In this document: positions 18,541-27,783 of the stretch, piece after piece
Position numbering within the stretch: the first letter of the stretch is position 1
Layout of the letters: the number at the start of each line of letters is the position of its first letter
Notes under the pieces: generated by a model
The model's input: only the letters and a program-made list of their open reading frames with translations
Told to the model about the DNA's origin: nothing
The model's database searches: none
Assembly: GCF_000731985.1 (NCBI RefSeq)
Contig: NZ_JNCS01000004.1
Span: forward strand, 62,001-126,000
Origin: Natrinema altunense
Lineage (GTDB): Archaea; Halobacteriota; Halobacteria; Halobacteriales; Natrialbaceae
Reading direction: 5' to 3'
Length of the DNA: 64,000 nucleotides
Program-made: the position numbers and the translations under genes

Positions 18541-19129
18541 ACTCGCGGCTATTGCGGGCTACTACTTAGTTTATCGTGGTTCAACGGGTGTATGCGGTAT
18601 GAGAGCAATATGTACACTAATCAACACTAATGAGCAGTGGCAATCGACCCCACGGACCAGGGTACCGGCACGTCGAGTACAGATGTCGCGTCCAATGCCA
18701 GCCGACGGGCCACTCGAGGGCCGCGCCGCGTTCGAGCGACCTCCCGCTCGGCTACCCGTCCGCGGCCCCGCCGAAGGCACTGCCGACGGGTCGTGTCGGA
18801 GCGGCGGCGTTCGTCATTCGCAACTATTATCGTGAAAATACATGAACGTTTCGGGACGGCCGGTCACGAGCGGTCACCCGTCGAGAGGGCGATCGCAGCG
18901 GCTCGAGGATCGGATTCGGAAGCGAGACCAAACGGCAAACGAAGCTGGGCCGACTCGAACCGGCGGAACGAGCGGGCTGACAGCCGATACGGAGGAACGC
19001 GAAGCGTCCCGAAACGAAGAGTGGTGTCGGACCGAATTCCGCTTCCGGGACAGTACGCCACCCCGGAACGGGAAGTCGGTTGCTGGCTCGCGGCGTCGTC
19101 TCGAGGTCGTCGGTGTGCTCGGACCTCGC
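18541..19129. other. Intergenic region between the OCD-family gene and the thermosome gene end
   Basis: About 590 bases without a supported gene. The left 60 bases are A/T-rich and likely hold the promoter of the OCD-family gene. The remainder is GC-rich and open in several frames but without family features, start signals or conserved domains that I can see. No tRNA or repeat was recognised. Confidence 0.4.
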
Positions 19130-20809
19130 TTACATCATGCCGCCCATGCCGCCGCCCATACCGCCCATGCCGCCGCCCATGCCACCGGGGCCACCGGCGG
19201 GCATGTCTTCGTCGTCGTCATCGTGGGAGACCGCGAGGTCGCCCGCGGCGATGACGTCGTCGATGCGCAGCAGCATGACGGCCGCCTCGGTGGCGGACTC
19301 GATGGCCTGGGTCTTCACGCGCAGCGGCTCGTAGACGCCCTCGGCGTCCATGTCGATGGTGTCGCCGGTGTAGGCGTCGAGCCCGGCGGCGGTGTCGCCG
19401 CCGTCGTGGGCACTGCGAAGCTCGACCAGCGAGTCGATGGGATCGAGACCCGCGTTCTCGGCCAGCGTACGCGGGATGACCTCGAGCGCGTCCGCGAAGG
19501 CTTCGACGGCGAGCTGCTCGCGGCCGCCGACGGAGTCGGCGTAGTCGCGCAGCGAGAGCGAGATGTCGATCTCGGGTGCGCCGCCGCCGGCGAGCACCTT
19601 CCCGTCCTCGACGGTCGTCCGGACGACACCCAGCGAGTCCTCGACGGCGCGGTCGATCTCGTCGATGACGTGCTCGGTACCGCCGCGGAGGATCAGGGTG
19701 ACGGCCTTGGCGTCGTCGACGTCCTCGACGAAGATGCGCTGGTCGCCGGCGATCTCCTTCTGTGCAACGCTACCGGCAGCGCCGAGGTCGTCCTCGGTCA
19801 GGTCGTCGACGCTCGAGACCGGCGAGGCACCGGTCGCGCGAGCGAGCTGGGCCTGGTCGCTGGACTTGACGCGACGGACGGCGATGATGCCCTCCTGTGC
19901 GAGGTAGTGCTGGGCCATGTCGTCGATGCCGCCGTCGACGAAGACGACGTCGGCACCGGCGTCGGCGACCTGCTCGGCCATCTCGCGCAGCTGTGCTTCC
20001 TCCTGTTCGAGGAACTGCTCGAGCTGGTCGGGGTCGGTGACGTTGACCTCGGCGTCGATCTCGGTCTCCTTGATCTCTAAGTCGCCGTCGACGATCGCGA
20101 TGTCGGCGTCCTCGGCGAAGTACGGCATGTTCTCGGAGACGCGCTCCTTGTCGACGATGACGCCCTCGACGAGTTCGGAGTTCTCGACGGAGCCGCCGAC
20201 GACCTTCTCGACTTTGATGTTGTCCGTGTCGACGCCGTCGTCGTCTGCGACCGCGCGAACGGCCTCGACGATGAGCCCCGAGAGCAGGTCCTTGGCGTTC
20301 TCCGCGCCCTTGCCGGTCATCGCCGTCGCGGCGATCTGCTCGAGGATCTCGGTGTCGTCCTCGTCGACATCGATGGCGATCTCTTCGAGGGCCGCGGTGG
20401 CCTCTTCGGCGGCCTCTCGGTACCCCTGTGCGAGGGTGGTCGCGTGGATGTCCTGGTCCAGCAGGTCCTCGGCCTGGCTGAGGAGTTCGCCGGCGACGAC
20501 GACGGCGCTCGTCGTTCCGTCACCGACTTCCTCTTCCTGCGTCTCGGCGACTTCGACGATCATGTCGGCCGCGGGGTGATCGATCTCCATCTCCGAGAGC
20601 AGCGTGACACCGTCGTTCGTGACGATGACGTTGCCCGAGGAGTCGACGAGCATCTTGTCCATCCCCTTCGGGCCGAGGGTCGTCCGAACCGACTCGGCGA
20701 CGGCCTTCCCGGCCTGCACGTTCATCGACTGCGCGTCCTCCCCGGAGGTTCGCTGGCTGTCCTCCGAGAGTACGATAAGGGGCTGGTTGCCCATCTGCTG
20801 TTGAGCCAT
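19130..20809 (-). CDS. thsA: Thermosome subunit (group II chaperonin)
   Basis: A 559-residue ATP-dependent protein-folding subunit that assembles into a double-ring cage. Visible motifs are [14 protein letters not shown], the phosphate-binding loop [26 protein letters not shown] with the catalytic Asp, and [17 protein letters not shown], a late nucleotide-binding motif. The C-terminus is a glycine/methionine tail (repeats of GGM after residue 540), typical of haloarchaeal Cct subunits. The start [11 protein letters not shown] at 20809 is supported by a TATA box 28-36 bases upstream. An in-frame extension to 20854 would cross that promoter, so it is rejected. Confidence 0.97.
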   Translation of the reverse strand: MAQQQMGNQPLIVLSEDSQRTSGEDAQSMNVQAGKAVAESVRTTLGPKGMDKMLVDSSGNVIVTNDGVTLLSEMEIDHPAADMIVEVAETQEEEVGDGTTSAVVVAGELLSQAEDLLDQDIHATTLAQGYREAAEEATAALEEIAIDVDEDDTEILEQIAATAMTGKGAENAKDLLSGLIVEAVRAVADDDGVDTDNIKVEKVVGGSVENSELVEGVIVDKERVSENMPYFAEDADIAIVDGDLEIKETEIDAEVNVTDPDQLEQFLEQEEAQLREMAEQVADAGADVVFVDGGIDDMAQHYLAQEGIIAVRRVKSSDQAQLARATGASPVSSVDDLTEDDLGAAGSVAQKEIAGDQRIFVEDVDDAKAVTLILRGGTEHVIDEIDRAVEDSLGVVRTTVEDGKVLAGGGAPEIDISLSLRDYADSVGGREQLAVEAFADALEVIPRTLAENAGLDPIDSLVELRSAHDGGDTAAGLDAYTGDTIDMDAEGVYEPLRVKTQAIESATEAAVMLLRIDDVIAAGDLAVSHDDDDEDMPAGGPGGMGGGMGGMGGGMGGMM

Positions 20810-20836
20810 AGTCACTCGAAGGATTGATTGTGATTC

Positions 20837-20845
20837 TATATAAGC
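20837..20845 (-). promoter_or_regulatory. thsA: TATA box of the thermosome gene
   Basis: GCTTATATA on the minus strand, 28-36 bases before the ATG and preceded by a purine-rich GGGAAAA that could act as a TFB recognition element. It is the clearest promoter in this part of the window and fits a strongly expressed, possibly heat-responsive gene. Confidence 0.65.
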
Positions 20846-21073
20846 TTTTCCCAATTAATCGGACAGGGTGGCTCGAGGTACTCCCTGTCGTGCGTTTTCG
20901 ATGCGAGTGCTCTCCGGGTATATATAGTCACACTGTATGAGAATCGCCGGGTAGATCCCGCGTCGCTGGCGATTCGGAAAGAAGGCGGCTACCGATGGAA
21001 AAGCGGTTCGAACGATCGGCCCGGTCGTGGACAACGGGATCCGTGATGCGCGGCAATCGTAACGGGAGAACGG

Positions 21074-21631
21074 TCAGGACTGTCCGCCGGGGAACCGGTG
21101 GTACTCCATCCCCTTGTGTTTCATCTCGTTGTGCTTCTCCTCGAGGAAGGAGTAGACCGCGCCGTGGGGCGCGCCGTCGAGGAGCATCTCGGCGGCGGTG
21201 CGGACGGCGTCGACCTCCTGTGGCGCACCGATGATGCCCAGCGTCGAGCCGTAGATGACGACATCGGCACCGGTTAGCTCTTCCATTAGTTCGCGGGTCC
21301 GGCCGCCCTCGCCGATGAGCCGCCCCTTCTTGCGTTTCATGTCGTTTTTGTTGCGCGCGGCGGCGTCGATGTCGACGACGTCGAACAACATCATGTCGTC
21401 CTCGAGCAGCCGCAGGGCGTCCTCGGGCGCGAAGCCGCGGCCGATCGCGCGAACGATTTCGGGGCCCTTGAGGCCGAGCACGGGATCGCCGACCGTTTCG
21501 ACGGCGACGGAGCCGTTCTCCGAGTCGATGTCGAGTCGCACTTCGGCCGCCGCCTCGATCTCGCGCATCGTCTCGCCGCCTTCGCCGATGAGAACGCCGA
21601 TGCGGTCCTGCGGAATCTTCACGTGCTGCAT
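21074..21631 (-). CDS. KH-domain RNA-binding protein (Pno1/Dim2-like)
   Basis: A 185-residue protein with two KH domains: the first around residues 1-80 with IGVLIGEGGETMREIE, the second around 105-170 with KKGRLIGEGGRTRELMEE. Both GxxG loops are GEGG. It resembles archaeal relatives of Pno1/Dim2, which bind near the 3' end of 16S rRNA during small-subunit maturation and work with RIO kinases; a RIO1 gene is two genes upstream on the same strand. The start MQHVKIPQDR at 21631 is where the KH domain begins; the longer frame to 21721 lacks family sequence. Confidence 0.92.
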   Translation of the reverse strand: MQHVKIPQDRIGVLIGEGGETMREIEAAAEVRLDIDSENGSVAVETVGDPVLGLKGPEIVRAIGRGFAPEDALRLLEDDMMLFDVVDIDAAARNKNDMKRKKGRLIGEGGRTRELMEELTGADVVIYGSTLGIIGAPQEVDAVRTAAEMLLDGAPHGAVYSFLEEKHNEMKHKGMEYHRFPGGQS

Positions 21632-21738
21632 ACTGTCCGATACTGGCTGGGCGAGGTTAAGCGCTTGGTCCGCGAACACCGGGTGCGCCGTGACATCGTC
21701 GCACGCGCTGGCTCGAGTCACGGAGCGATCGAAGGCAG

Positions 21739-22239
21739 CTACTCGCGAAGCGACCGGAATCGGACCGATTCGGAGCGAGTATCGACGATCGCGACCGTGC
21801 GGTCAGCCTCGGACGCCAGCACGTGTGCGCCGGGGTTGAGTACCGTCGTCCGGCCGGTTTCCGACAACTCGCGTTCGTGGTGGTGGCCGTAGCAGACGAA
21901 ATCGTAGGTCTCGGCGGCCGCGATCGACTCGACCTCCTCGAGACTCTCGCCGTGGAGGACGGCGAACGAAAGGCCGTCGAACTCGAGGTGGGCGAAGCGG
22001 CCGTGGAGGCGGCTCTCGCCGCCGAGTCGGTCGAACGCCGCTTGGATGTTCGCGACGTCACCGTCGTGGTTCCCGAGTACGCCGTGAAGTTCGAACCCCT
22101 CGAAGTAGTCGACCATCAGGGGCGCGACGAAATCGCCGCAGTGAATGACGACCTCAACGCCGTCCGCCGCGAAGACCTCGGTCGCCCGTTCGACGGCTGC
22201 GACGTTGTCGTGGGTGTCGGAGACGATGCCGATGTCCAT
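21739..22239 (-). CDS. YfcE/MJ0936-type metallophosphoesterase
   Basis: A 166-residue calcineurin-like phosphoesterase with all metal-binding motifs of the small YfcE/MJ0936 subfamily: SDTHDN at residues 7-12, HCGDFV, GNHDGD, the isolated His in VLHGES, and GHHHER. These enzymes hydrolyse phosphodiesters in vitro; physiological substrates are generally unknown. It sits between the KH-protein gene and the RIO1 gene on the same strand, so a ribosome- or RNA-related role is conceivable but not shown. Confidence 0.93.
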   Translation of the reverse strand: MDIGIVSDTHDNVAAVERATEVFAADGVEVVIHCGDFVAPLMVDYFEGFELHGVLGNHDGDVANIQAAFDRLGGESRLHGRFAHLEFDGLSFAVLHGESLEEVESIAAAETYDFVCYGHHHERELSETGRTTVLNPGAHVLASEADRTVAIVDTRSESVRFRSLRE

Positions 22240-22529
22240 ACTCGAGTGCGTGATGAGGGTAATAAAGAACGTTGGGATGATCGGAAGGAAAAACCACGAA
22301 CTCGCGGGAACGCGTCACCGCTTGCTCCGAGTCGAAGCCGCGTCCGTGCCCCGAGTTCGAACGGTATATTTGGCCACCGAGTATCCACGAGGCTGGGTCT
22401 CGGTGCCGAATTCGACGTTCCGTGCGATGGCCTTCCGCTCGTTAGCCACATCGGCACCCAGTCACCACCGGAGCAAGTCGCGACCGGTGTAAGCGGCCCG
22501 ATCTCGAACGCGCCGGCGACGGCGCTCCC

Positions 22530-23405
22530 TCAGTCCCGCGACGGGTCCGGCTCCGGGCTCGTGACGAACTCGAGGAGGTCGTCCGCCGTCACCTCGAGCC
22601 CTTGCCGCGAGAAAAAGCCCGACACGTTTCGACAGTCCCGCTCAAGGAAGTCGCGGCTGTTCGGGTGATGAACCGTCACGGCCTGGCCGAGGTCGATGAA
22701 CACGAGTTGGCCCTCGGTCTCGTCGAAGACGACGTTGTACTCGCTCAGGTCGCCGTGGATCAGGCCGGCCGAGTAGAGCCGGCGCATGTACTCGCGCATG
22801 ACCTCGTAGGCGGTTTGCGGGTTCTCGATGTGGACCTCGCCGAGCCGTTTCGCGCGGCCGTCGTCGGTCCCGATGTACTCCATGACCAGCACGTTGCGCT
22901 CGGTCGCGATCGGGTCCGGAACCCGCACGCCGGCCGCTTTCGCCCGCCGGAGGTTCGCTAGTTCCTTTTTCGTCCACGCGAGGACGACGTCTTTCTTCTT
23001 ACCGCCTAACCCCTCGAATCGGGGATCGCCCTCGAGATACTCCCGCATCTGATTGAAGTTCGAGGCGTTGATCCGGTAGATCTTGACCGCGACCTCGCGG
23101 TCGTCGCCCAGCGCGTGGTAGACGTTGGCTTCCTTACCTGTCGAGAGCGGCCCGCCGAAGGCCTCGACGTAGCCGTCCTGGACCAGCTTGTACAGCGCCG
23201 CGAAGGTCGCGTCGTCGAACACCGACTGCTCGACCTTGAACTGGTCAGCGTCCTTGATACGCTCCTCGAACTGCTCGAACTCCCGGTCGCGCTTCCGTGC
23301 GATGCGATCGGCCTCGGTCTCCGAGATATCGATCTCCTCCCACTCGTCACCCGGGGTGTCGGCTTCCTCGAGGTCGACCAGTCCGAACTCCGTTCCCTGT
23401 CCCAT
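22530..23405 (-). CDS. rio1: RIO1-type serine/threonine protein kinase
   Basis: A 291-residue atypical kinase of the RIO1 family, involved in late maturation of the small ribosomal subunit. It has the flexible phosphate-binding loop STGKEANVYHAL near residue 95, the RIO1-type ATP Lys in VAVKIYRI, the catalytic loop LIHGDLSEYNVV, and the metal-binding FIDLGQAV. The N-terminal about 80 residues are charged and helical. The start MGQGTEFGLVDLEE at 23405 is supported because the frame upstream is compositionally different. Together with the KH and phosphoesterase genes downstream it forms a same-strand run related to ribosome assembly. Confidence 0.95.
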   Translation of the reverse strand: MGQGTEFGLVDLEEADTPGDEWEEIDISETEADRIARKRDREFEQFEERIKDADQFKVEQSVFDDATFAALYKLVQDGYVEAFGGPLSTGKEANVYHALGDDREVAVKIYRINASNFNQMREYLEGDPRFEGLGGKKKDVVLAWTKKELANLRRAKAAGVRVPDPIATERNVLVMEYIGTDDGRAKRLGEVHIENPQTAYEVMREYMRRLYSAGLIHGDLSEYNVVFDETEGQLVFIDLGQAVTVHHPNSRDFLERDCRNVSGFFSRQGLEVTADDLLEFVTSPEPDPSRD

Positions 23406-23569
23406 CTGTCCGGCCCTACGCGCCGGGTGCGGGTAAATACTGGGGCTCGGTCGATCGGGCGCACCGACGGCGAGCGGACGGGCGGACACTCCACTCTTTT
23501 TCCCCTGTCCGTCGTATACCCGACCGTGAGTTCCACGACCGAGCGGCGACCGACAGTCGAGGGCCACCG

Positions 23570-23947
23570 ATGACGAGCTACGACGTGACACTCGAGTGGA
23601 CCGACGGCCGGACGCGGACGATCGACGTCGACGAGAACAAGACGGTACTCGAAGCGGCCCAGCGACTCGGCGTCCGGTTGCCGTACGACTGCCGAGCCGG
23701 GACCTGCATCACCTGCGTGGGCCGACTGCTCGCGCTCGAGGACGACGACGAATCCGACGACGACGGGACGGACCGGCCGCTCGACGTCGCGGACGCGTTC
23801 GGCTATCAGCGGCCGCCACAGGCACTGACCGACGACGAACAGGGCGACGGCTACGTCCTGTTGTGTATCGCCTCCCCACGAGCGGACTGCCGTATCGAAG
23901 TCGGACCGCGGGTCCGTGCCGAAGTCGGTGACAGCCCCTGGGCGTAA
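23570..23947 (+). CDS. 2Fe-2S ferredoxin, plant-type fold (copy 1)
   Basis: A 125-residue electron carrier. The cluster cysteines are C41, C46 and C49 (DCRAGTCITCVG) and C99 (LLCIASPRADC), matching the CxxxxCxxC...C pattern of [2Fe-2S] ferredoxins. An acidic insertion DDDESDDDGTD between residues 57 and 67 is a halophilic adaptation. It is clearly paralogous to the protein at 26692-27090: both share DGRTRTI, YQR-P-AL, GYVLLC-ASPRADCRI and the C-terminal P-W. The ATG at 23570 begins at the domain edge. The gene is divergent from rio1. Confidence 0.92.
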   Translation: MTSYDVTLEWTDGRTRTIDVDENKTVLEAAQRLGVRLPYDCRAGTCITCVGRLLALEDDDESDDDGTDRPLDVADAFGYQRPPQALTDDEQGDGYVLLCIASPRADCRIEVGPRVRAEVGDSPWA

Positions 23948-24146
23948 GGTCCTCGCGGTCCGTCGGATACGACCGCGACCGATCGCTTTTTTCGCGAGAC
24001 GGACCCCGCTCTCAGCACGTCCGAATACTGCAGTTTCGGGAAATGCGAAAAGCAGGAATCAACCCATACGGACGCAACGATATTTCCCGGGTGACCTCGA
24101 GCATGGCTGACAGGCTACGTGACTGAACTAGCAGCCATAACCAATG

Positions 24147-24154
24147 CTTTTACT
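24147..24154 (+). promoter_or_regulatory. TATA-like element of the hypothetical gene at 24177
   Basis: CTTTTACT lies 23-30 bases upstream of the ATG at 24177, which favours this start over the ATG at 24144 that lies upstream of the box. Confidence 0.4.
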
Positions 24155-24176
24155 CCTTTGTGTCGTGGTCACAGAT

Positions 24177-25088
24177 ATGAGCCAGGAAGAGCAGAATGAA
24201 GACCTCCAAGAGCTACCCAGATGGTTGTTGGATGCACCGCATTTCATCGACGACAAACGAATAAACTCGTTCTACGACGCCGTTATTCGCCCAAAAGCGA
24301 AAATAGAGGAGTCGATCACGATCACGGTTCAGAAGGAAGACGTGAAAGAGATAAAGAAGGAGTTCGGGATCGGTATAGAGATTCAACCGCCGGATATCGT
24401 TAACATGGTGACGCCGTTTTTGAGAGCAGGCGGTGGACAAACAGGTAGCTACACGCGGTTTGGGAGAAGAAAAAACGAAATCAGACTCAACGAGATAAAT
24501 ACCCCACAACGGCAGTTGATACAGCTCCTACTCCAGTATTTTATAAAACACCCGGATCGGATAGGCGTCGTGCAAAATCGGCTATCACAAGATGGCTGGT
24601 ATGTCAATCCCGAACGGATACGGAAACCACCGAAGCAACTGATCTTGCTCGATCTGCCGCCGAAGAACGTCGTTGTCGACACGCCGAGACCCGAAACGAT
24701 GCTGATTCCGACATCTGCGGAGTTCACGAACGGTGAGATAGTTAAATTATACACCGACGATCGCTTTCAGTCCGCGTATCAACAACGAGAAGAACTCAAA
24801 AAGAAAGGCCGCGAGTCCTGGAAGCCGTTTTTGGAGGCCTACGATCCTCTCGATGCAACCGAAGTTATAGAAGATACAATCAGTGGAAAGATAGAATGGA
24901 TAAACTACCGGCTCCCACTCAATAAGGAAGGGAAGACGGCCCAGATTCGATTTTCACCCTCCGGAGAGTACCACAACGGGGATTTTGCCTATAATTTGGT
25001 CTATATGGGGCACAAACACGGGCTACGGATCGTTGGAACGGTCCAGTCGGAGCCGGAAATAAACGTCTTAGCAGCGTATCGCAAATGA
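24177..25088 (+). CDS. Hypothetical protein, unknown family, A/T-rich gene
   Basis: A 303-residue soluble protein, basic and lysine-rich for a halophile, with no domain I can recognise. It contains a central proline-rich stretch (RKPPKQLILLDLPPKNVVVDTPRP) and predicted alternating strands and helices. Codon use includes many A/T-ending codons (AAA, ATA, TTA), unlike the neighbouring ferredoxin and SBP56 genes, so horizontal acquisition is likely. It is inserted between two paralogous ferredoxin loci. An ATG at 24144 would add a short hydrophobic leader, but a TATA-like element at 24147-24154 favours 24177. Confidence 0.7.
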   Translation: MSQEEQNEDLQELPRWLLDAPHFIDDKRINSFYDAVIRPKAKIEESITITVQKEDVKEIKKEFGIGIEIQPPDIVNMVTPFLRAGGGQTGSYTRFGRRKNEIRLNEINTPQRQLIQLLLQYFIKHPDRIGVVQNRLSQDGWYVNPERIRKPPKQLILLDLPPKNVVVDTPRPETMLIPTSAEFTNGEIVKLYTDDRFQSAYQQREELKKKGRESWKPFLEAYDPLDATEVIEDTISGKIEWINYRLPLNKEGKTAQIRFSPSGEYHNGDFAYNLVYMGHKHGLRIVGTVQSEPEINVLAAYRK

Positions 25089-25297
25089 GAATCGGAGGCG
25101 GTTGGAAGCCGTCGATTTCAGAGCTATCGTCCCGTTCCACGAAGGCGAGTATTGGACAGAGGACTGTTCGATAAAGCGGACCCGCCGGATGGGGCGCGTT
25201 CATGAACGGATTCCGTTCGAAGAGCGATCGGTAACACGAACACGTTCGGTACGGTACCCGACTAGACTTAACTACGTGTTTGTGGTCGGGGAATACG

Positions 25298-26695
25298 ATG
25301 AGTGACGCTAGTACAAATAGCGATGCCGAACCGGACCACGACCACGAACAGCACCACCAGGGGCCCGGCTACGCGACGCCCCAGGCCGCCATCGAGGAAG
25401 GCGAGCGAGAAAAACTGGCCTACGTGATGAGCCTCTACGTCGGCACGGATGTCGACGCGCCGGACTTCGTGGCGGTCGTCGACCTCGATCCCGACTCGGA
25501 CACCTACTGCGAAATCGTCGACCGCATCGAACTGCCCAACCGCGGCGACGAACTCCACCACTTCGGGTGGAACGCCTGCTCGTCGTCGTGTCACGTGGAG
25601 GAACTCGAGCGGCGACACCTGATCGTTCCCGGGCAGCGTTCCTCGCGGATCCACGTGATCGACGCGAAAGACCGGCGGAATCCCGAATTGGAGACGGTAA
25701 TCGAACCCGAGGAGGTCTTCGAATACGACCTCTCGGCACCGCACACCGTCCACTGTATCCCCGACGGCGAGATCCTGATCAGCATGCTCGGCGACGCCGA
25801 CGGCGAGTTACCGGGCGGCTTCCTCGAGTTGAACGAGGACTTCGAGATCGAAGGGCGGTGGGAGCCGCCGGGTGAGATCGAGATGAACTACGACTACTGG
25901 TACCAGCCCCGCCAGAACGTGATGGTCTCTAGCGAGTGGGCCGCGCCGAAGACCTACTATCCGGGCTTCGACCTCGACGACGTGGAGGCCGGCAAGTACG
26001 GTCAGAAACTCCACTTCTGGGACTGGGAGGACGGTACCGTCGAGCAGACGATCGATCTCGGCGAGGAGGGACTGATCCCCCTCGAGGTGCGATTCCTCCA
26101 CACCCCCGAATCGACCCACGGCTTCGTCGGGGCCGCGCTCTCGTCGAACATATTCCACTTCTGGCGTGACGACGCGGGCGAGTACCACGCAGAGAAGGCG
26201 ATCGACTTCGAGAGCCGGGAGCACCCCGACTGGGAGATGCCCGTTCCGGGCCTGACGACCGATATCCTGATCTCGATGGACGATCGGTACCTGTTCGGCT
26301 CGAACTGGCTCCACGGCGAGGTCTGGATGTACGACATCTCGGACCCGGCAAACCCGCGGCGAGCCGACTCGCTCTCGGTCGGCGGTACCTTCGGCGACGT
26401 ACAGGAAGTACAGGACCGCGAACTGAACGCCGGCCCACAGATGATACAACTCTCGCTCGACGGCGAGCGCCTCTACTGGACGACGTCGCTGTTCTCGTCG
26501 TGGGACGAACAGTTCTACCCCGAGGAGGGTGAGCAGGGGTCGGTGATGCTGAAAGCCGATGTCGACTCCCGCAACGGCACGCTCGAACTCGACGAGGACT
26601 TCCTCGTCGACTGGGGGGAGTGCCCCGAGGGACCTGCCCGCGCCCACGAGATCCGGTGGCCCGACGGCGACTGTACGAGCGATGTCTGGCAGTGA
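25298..26695 (+). CDS. SBP56 family protein (methanethiol oxidase candidate)
   Basis: A 465-residue selenium-binding-protein-56 homologue. The conserved metal/thiol region HHFGWNACSSSCH (residues 87-99) and the following segment SSRIHVIDAKDRRNPEL match SELENBP1, where family members oxidise methanethiol to formaldehyde, hydrogen sulfide and peroxide using copper. The rest is a seven-bladed-propeller-like repeat with conserved His residues (HTVHCIPDG, VRFLHTPESTHGF, RAHEIRWPDG). The N-terminus is His/Asp-rich (EPDHDHEQHHQ) and might bind metal. Its stop overlaps the GTG start of a ferredoxin gene (GTGA), so the two are translationally coupled. Confidence 0.9.
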   Translation: MSDASTNSDAEPDHDHEQHHQGPGYATPQAAIEEGEREKLAYVMSLYVGTDVDAPDFVAVVDLDPDSDTYCEIVDRIELPNRGDELHHFGWNACSSSCHVEELERRHLIVPGQRSSRIHVIDAKDRRNPELETVIEPEEVFEYDLSAPHTVHCIPDGEILISMLGDADGELPGGFLELNEDFEIEGRWEPPGEIEMNYDYWYQPRQNVMVSSEWAAPKTYYPGFDLDDVEAGKYGQKLHFWDWEDGTVEQTIDLGEEGLIPLEVRFLHTPESTHGFVGAALSSNIFHFWRDDAGEYHAEKAIDFESREHPDWEMPVPGLTTDILISMDDRYLFGSNWLHGEVWMYDISDPANPRRADSLSVGGTFGDVQEVQDRELNAGPQMIQLSLDGERLYWTTSLFSSWDEQFYPEEGEQGSVMLKADVDSRNGTLELDEDFLVDWGECPEGPARAHEIRWPDGDCTSDVWQ

Positions 26696-27090
26696 GCGGG
26701 CACTCGAACGACCGGTCGTCGAGCCACGCGGTCACCCTCGAGTGGCCCGACGGTCGGACACGGACGATTTCGGCTCGCGAAGACGAGACGGTGCTTGAGG
26801 CCGCCGATCGGGCGGACATCGCCCTTCCCCATGGCTGTCTGACAGGCGCCTGCGGGACCTGCACTGGCCGACTGCTCGGGAACGACGGGCCGAGCCAAGC
26901 GGCTGGTGATAAGGACCCGGACGCCACCGTCGAGGACATCTTCGCGTACCAGCGCCGACCCCGTGCGCTGAAGGATCGACACCGAACGGAGGGGTACGTG
27001 CTGCTGTGCGTCGCATCGCCACGAGCCGACTGTCGGATCGCGGTCGGCTCGAGCGTGCAGTCGGAACTGGTCGAAAACCCCTGGAAGTAA
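26692..27090 (+). CDS. 2Fe-2S ferredoxin coupled to SBP56 (copy 2)
   Basis: A 132-residue ferredoxin with cluster cysteines C49, C54, C57 (GCLTGACGTCTG) and C106 (LLCVASPRADC). The GTG start at 26692 overlaps the SBP56 stop codon, and no ATG lies between it and the domain. It is a paralogue of the ferredoxin at 23570. Tight coupling suggests that it accepts or donates electrons for the SBP56 enzyme, which is an inference; known methanethiol oxidases use oxygen and are not described as ferredoxin-dependent, to my knowledge. Confidence 0.88.
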   Translation: MSGHSNDRSSSHAVTLEWPDGRTRTISAREDETVLEAADRADIALPHGCLTGACGTCTGRLLGNDGPSQAAGDKDPDATVEDIFAYQRRPRALKDRHRTEGYVLLCVASPRADCRIAVGSSVQSELVENPWK

Positions 27091-27372
27091 CTCAGGAATC
27101 CGACGATGCAATATCAGTCACCGAACTGCTTTCAGAGAGCGTTTCGAGTGTGAATCCGCCACCCCCGACAGCACAGATTATCCGTCAGACTGGACTATAA
27201 TACAGGATGTTAATAAACGGTATAATCGAGATGATCTCTCGGAGAAGGGGATATCGTGTAATATGCCACATTTAATCTCCAAACATATAACAAAATATTA
27301 ATCGCTGGGGGGAGTATCTAACTGCTGTATTCGGGTCGTTACCGACTCGGCGACGAAACACAGGAGACAGAC

Positions 27373-27735
27373 ATGAGCAAGCAAGGAGACGACGACACGC
27401 AAATCGTACAGTACACCGAAGAATTGGAATATGACGAATCTTGGCTGACCGCAGCCGACGCTGACCGGCCGTTTCTGGCTGTCGAAGACGAGGATACCGT
27501 GGTGTACGACATGCTCACCACCGATCAGTCCCTCACCCAAGAGGGGGTCGCAGAGATTACTGCCGCAGCCGAATCGAGCGACGTACGCATCGTGTCGCTA
27601 ACGCCGGTCGCAGGACGATTCAAGGCAGACGACGAGATGAACGCCGAGGCGTTCGTGGACCGAATCGCTAGCGTCGTCCGTGACTCGGCCAACTGGGAAC
27701 CAGGACAGACGTTCGAAGCGGCGATTGCCGAGTGA
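27373..27735 (+). CDS. Small acidic protein, unknown family
   Basis: A 120-residue very acidic protein with helices (TQEGVAEITAAAESS, AEAFVDRIASVVRDSA) around a strand VRIVSLTPVAGRF. No family was recognised. A Shine-Dalgarno-like AGGAG lies 7-11 bases before the ATG, and the A/T-rich stretch 27180-27300 could hold its promoter, giving a long leader. It converges on the caspase-like gene and marks the left edge of the accessory island, so it may belong to the island or be an unrelated gene. Confidence 0.7.
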   Translation: MSKQGDDDTQIVQYTEELEYDESWLTAADADRPFLAVEDEDTVVYDMLTTDQSLTQEGVAEITAAAESSDVRIVSLTPVAGRFKADDEMNAEAFVDRIASVVRDSANWEPGQTFEAAIAE

Positions 27736-27783
27736 CGGGACCGCCGATTCGATGACCGACCCGGACCACCGTTGACCGGATAC

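Noticed and set aside
27263-27301. 12-codon frame (M P H L I S K H I T K Y) as a microcin-C-like precursor peptide
   Set aside because: No MccB/ThiF-like adenylating enzyme is in the island, the peptide does not end in Asn or Asp, and A/T-rich spacers produce such short frames by chance.
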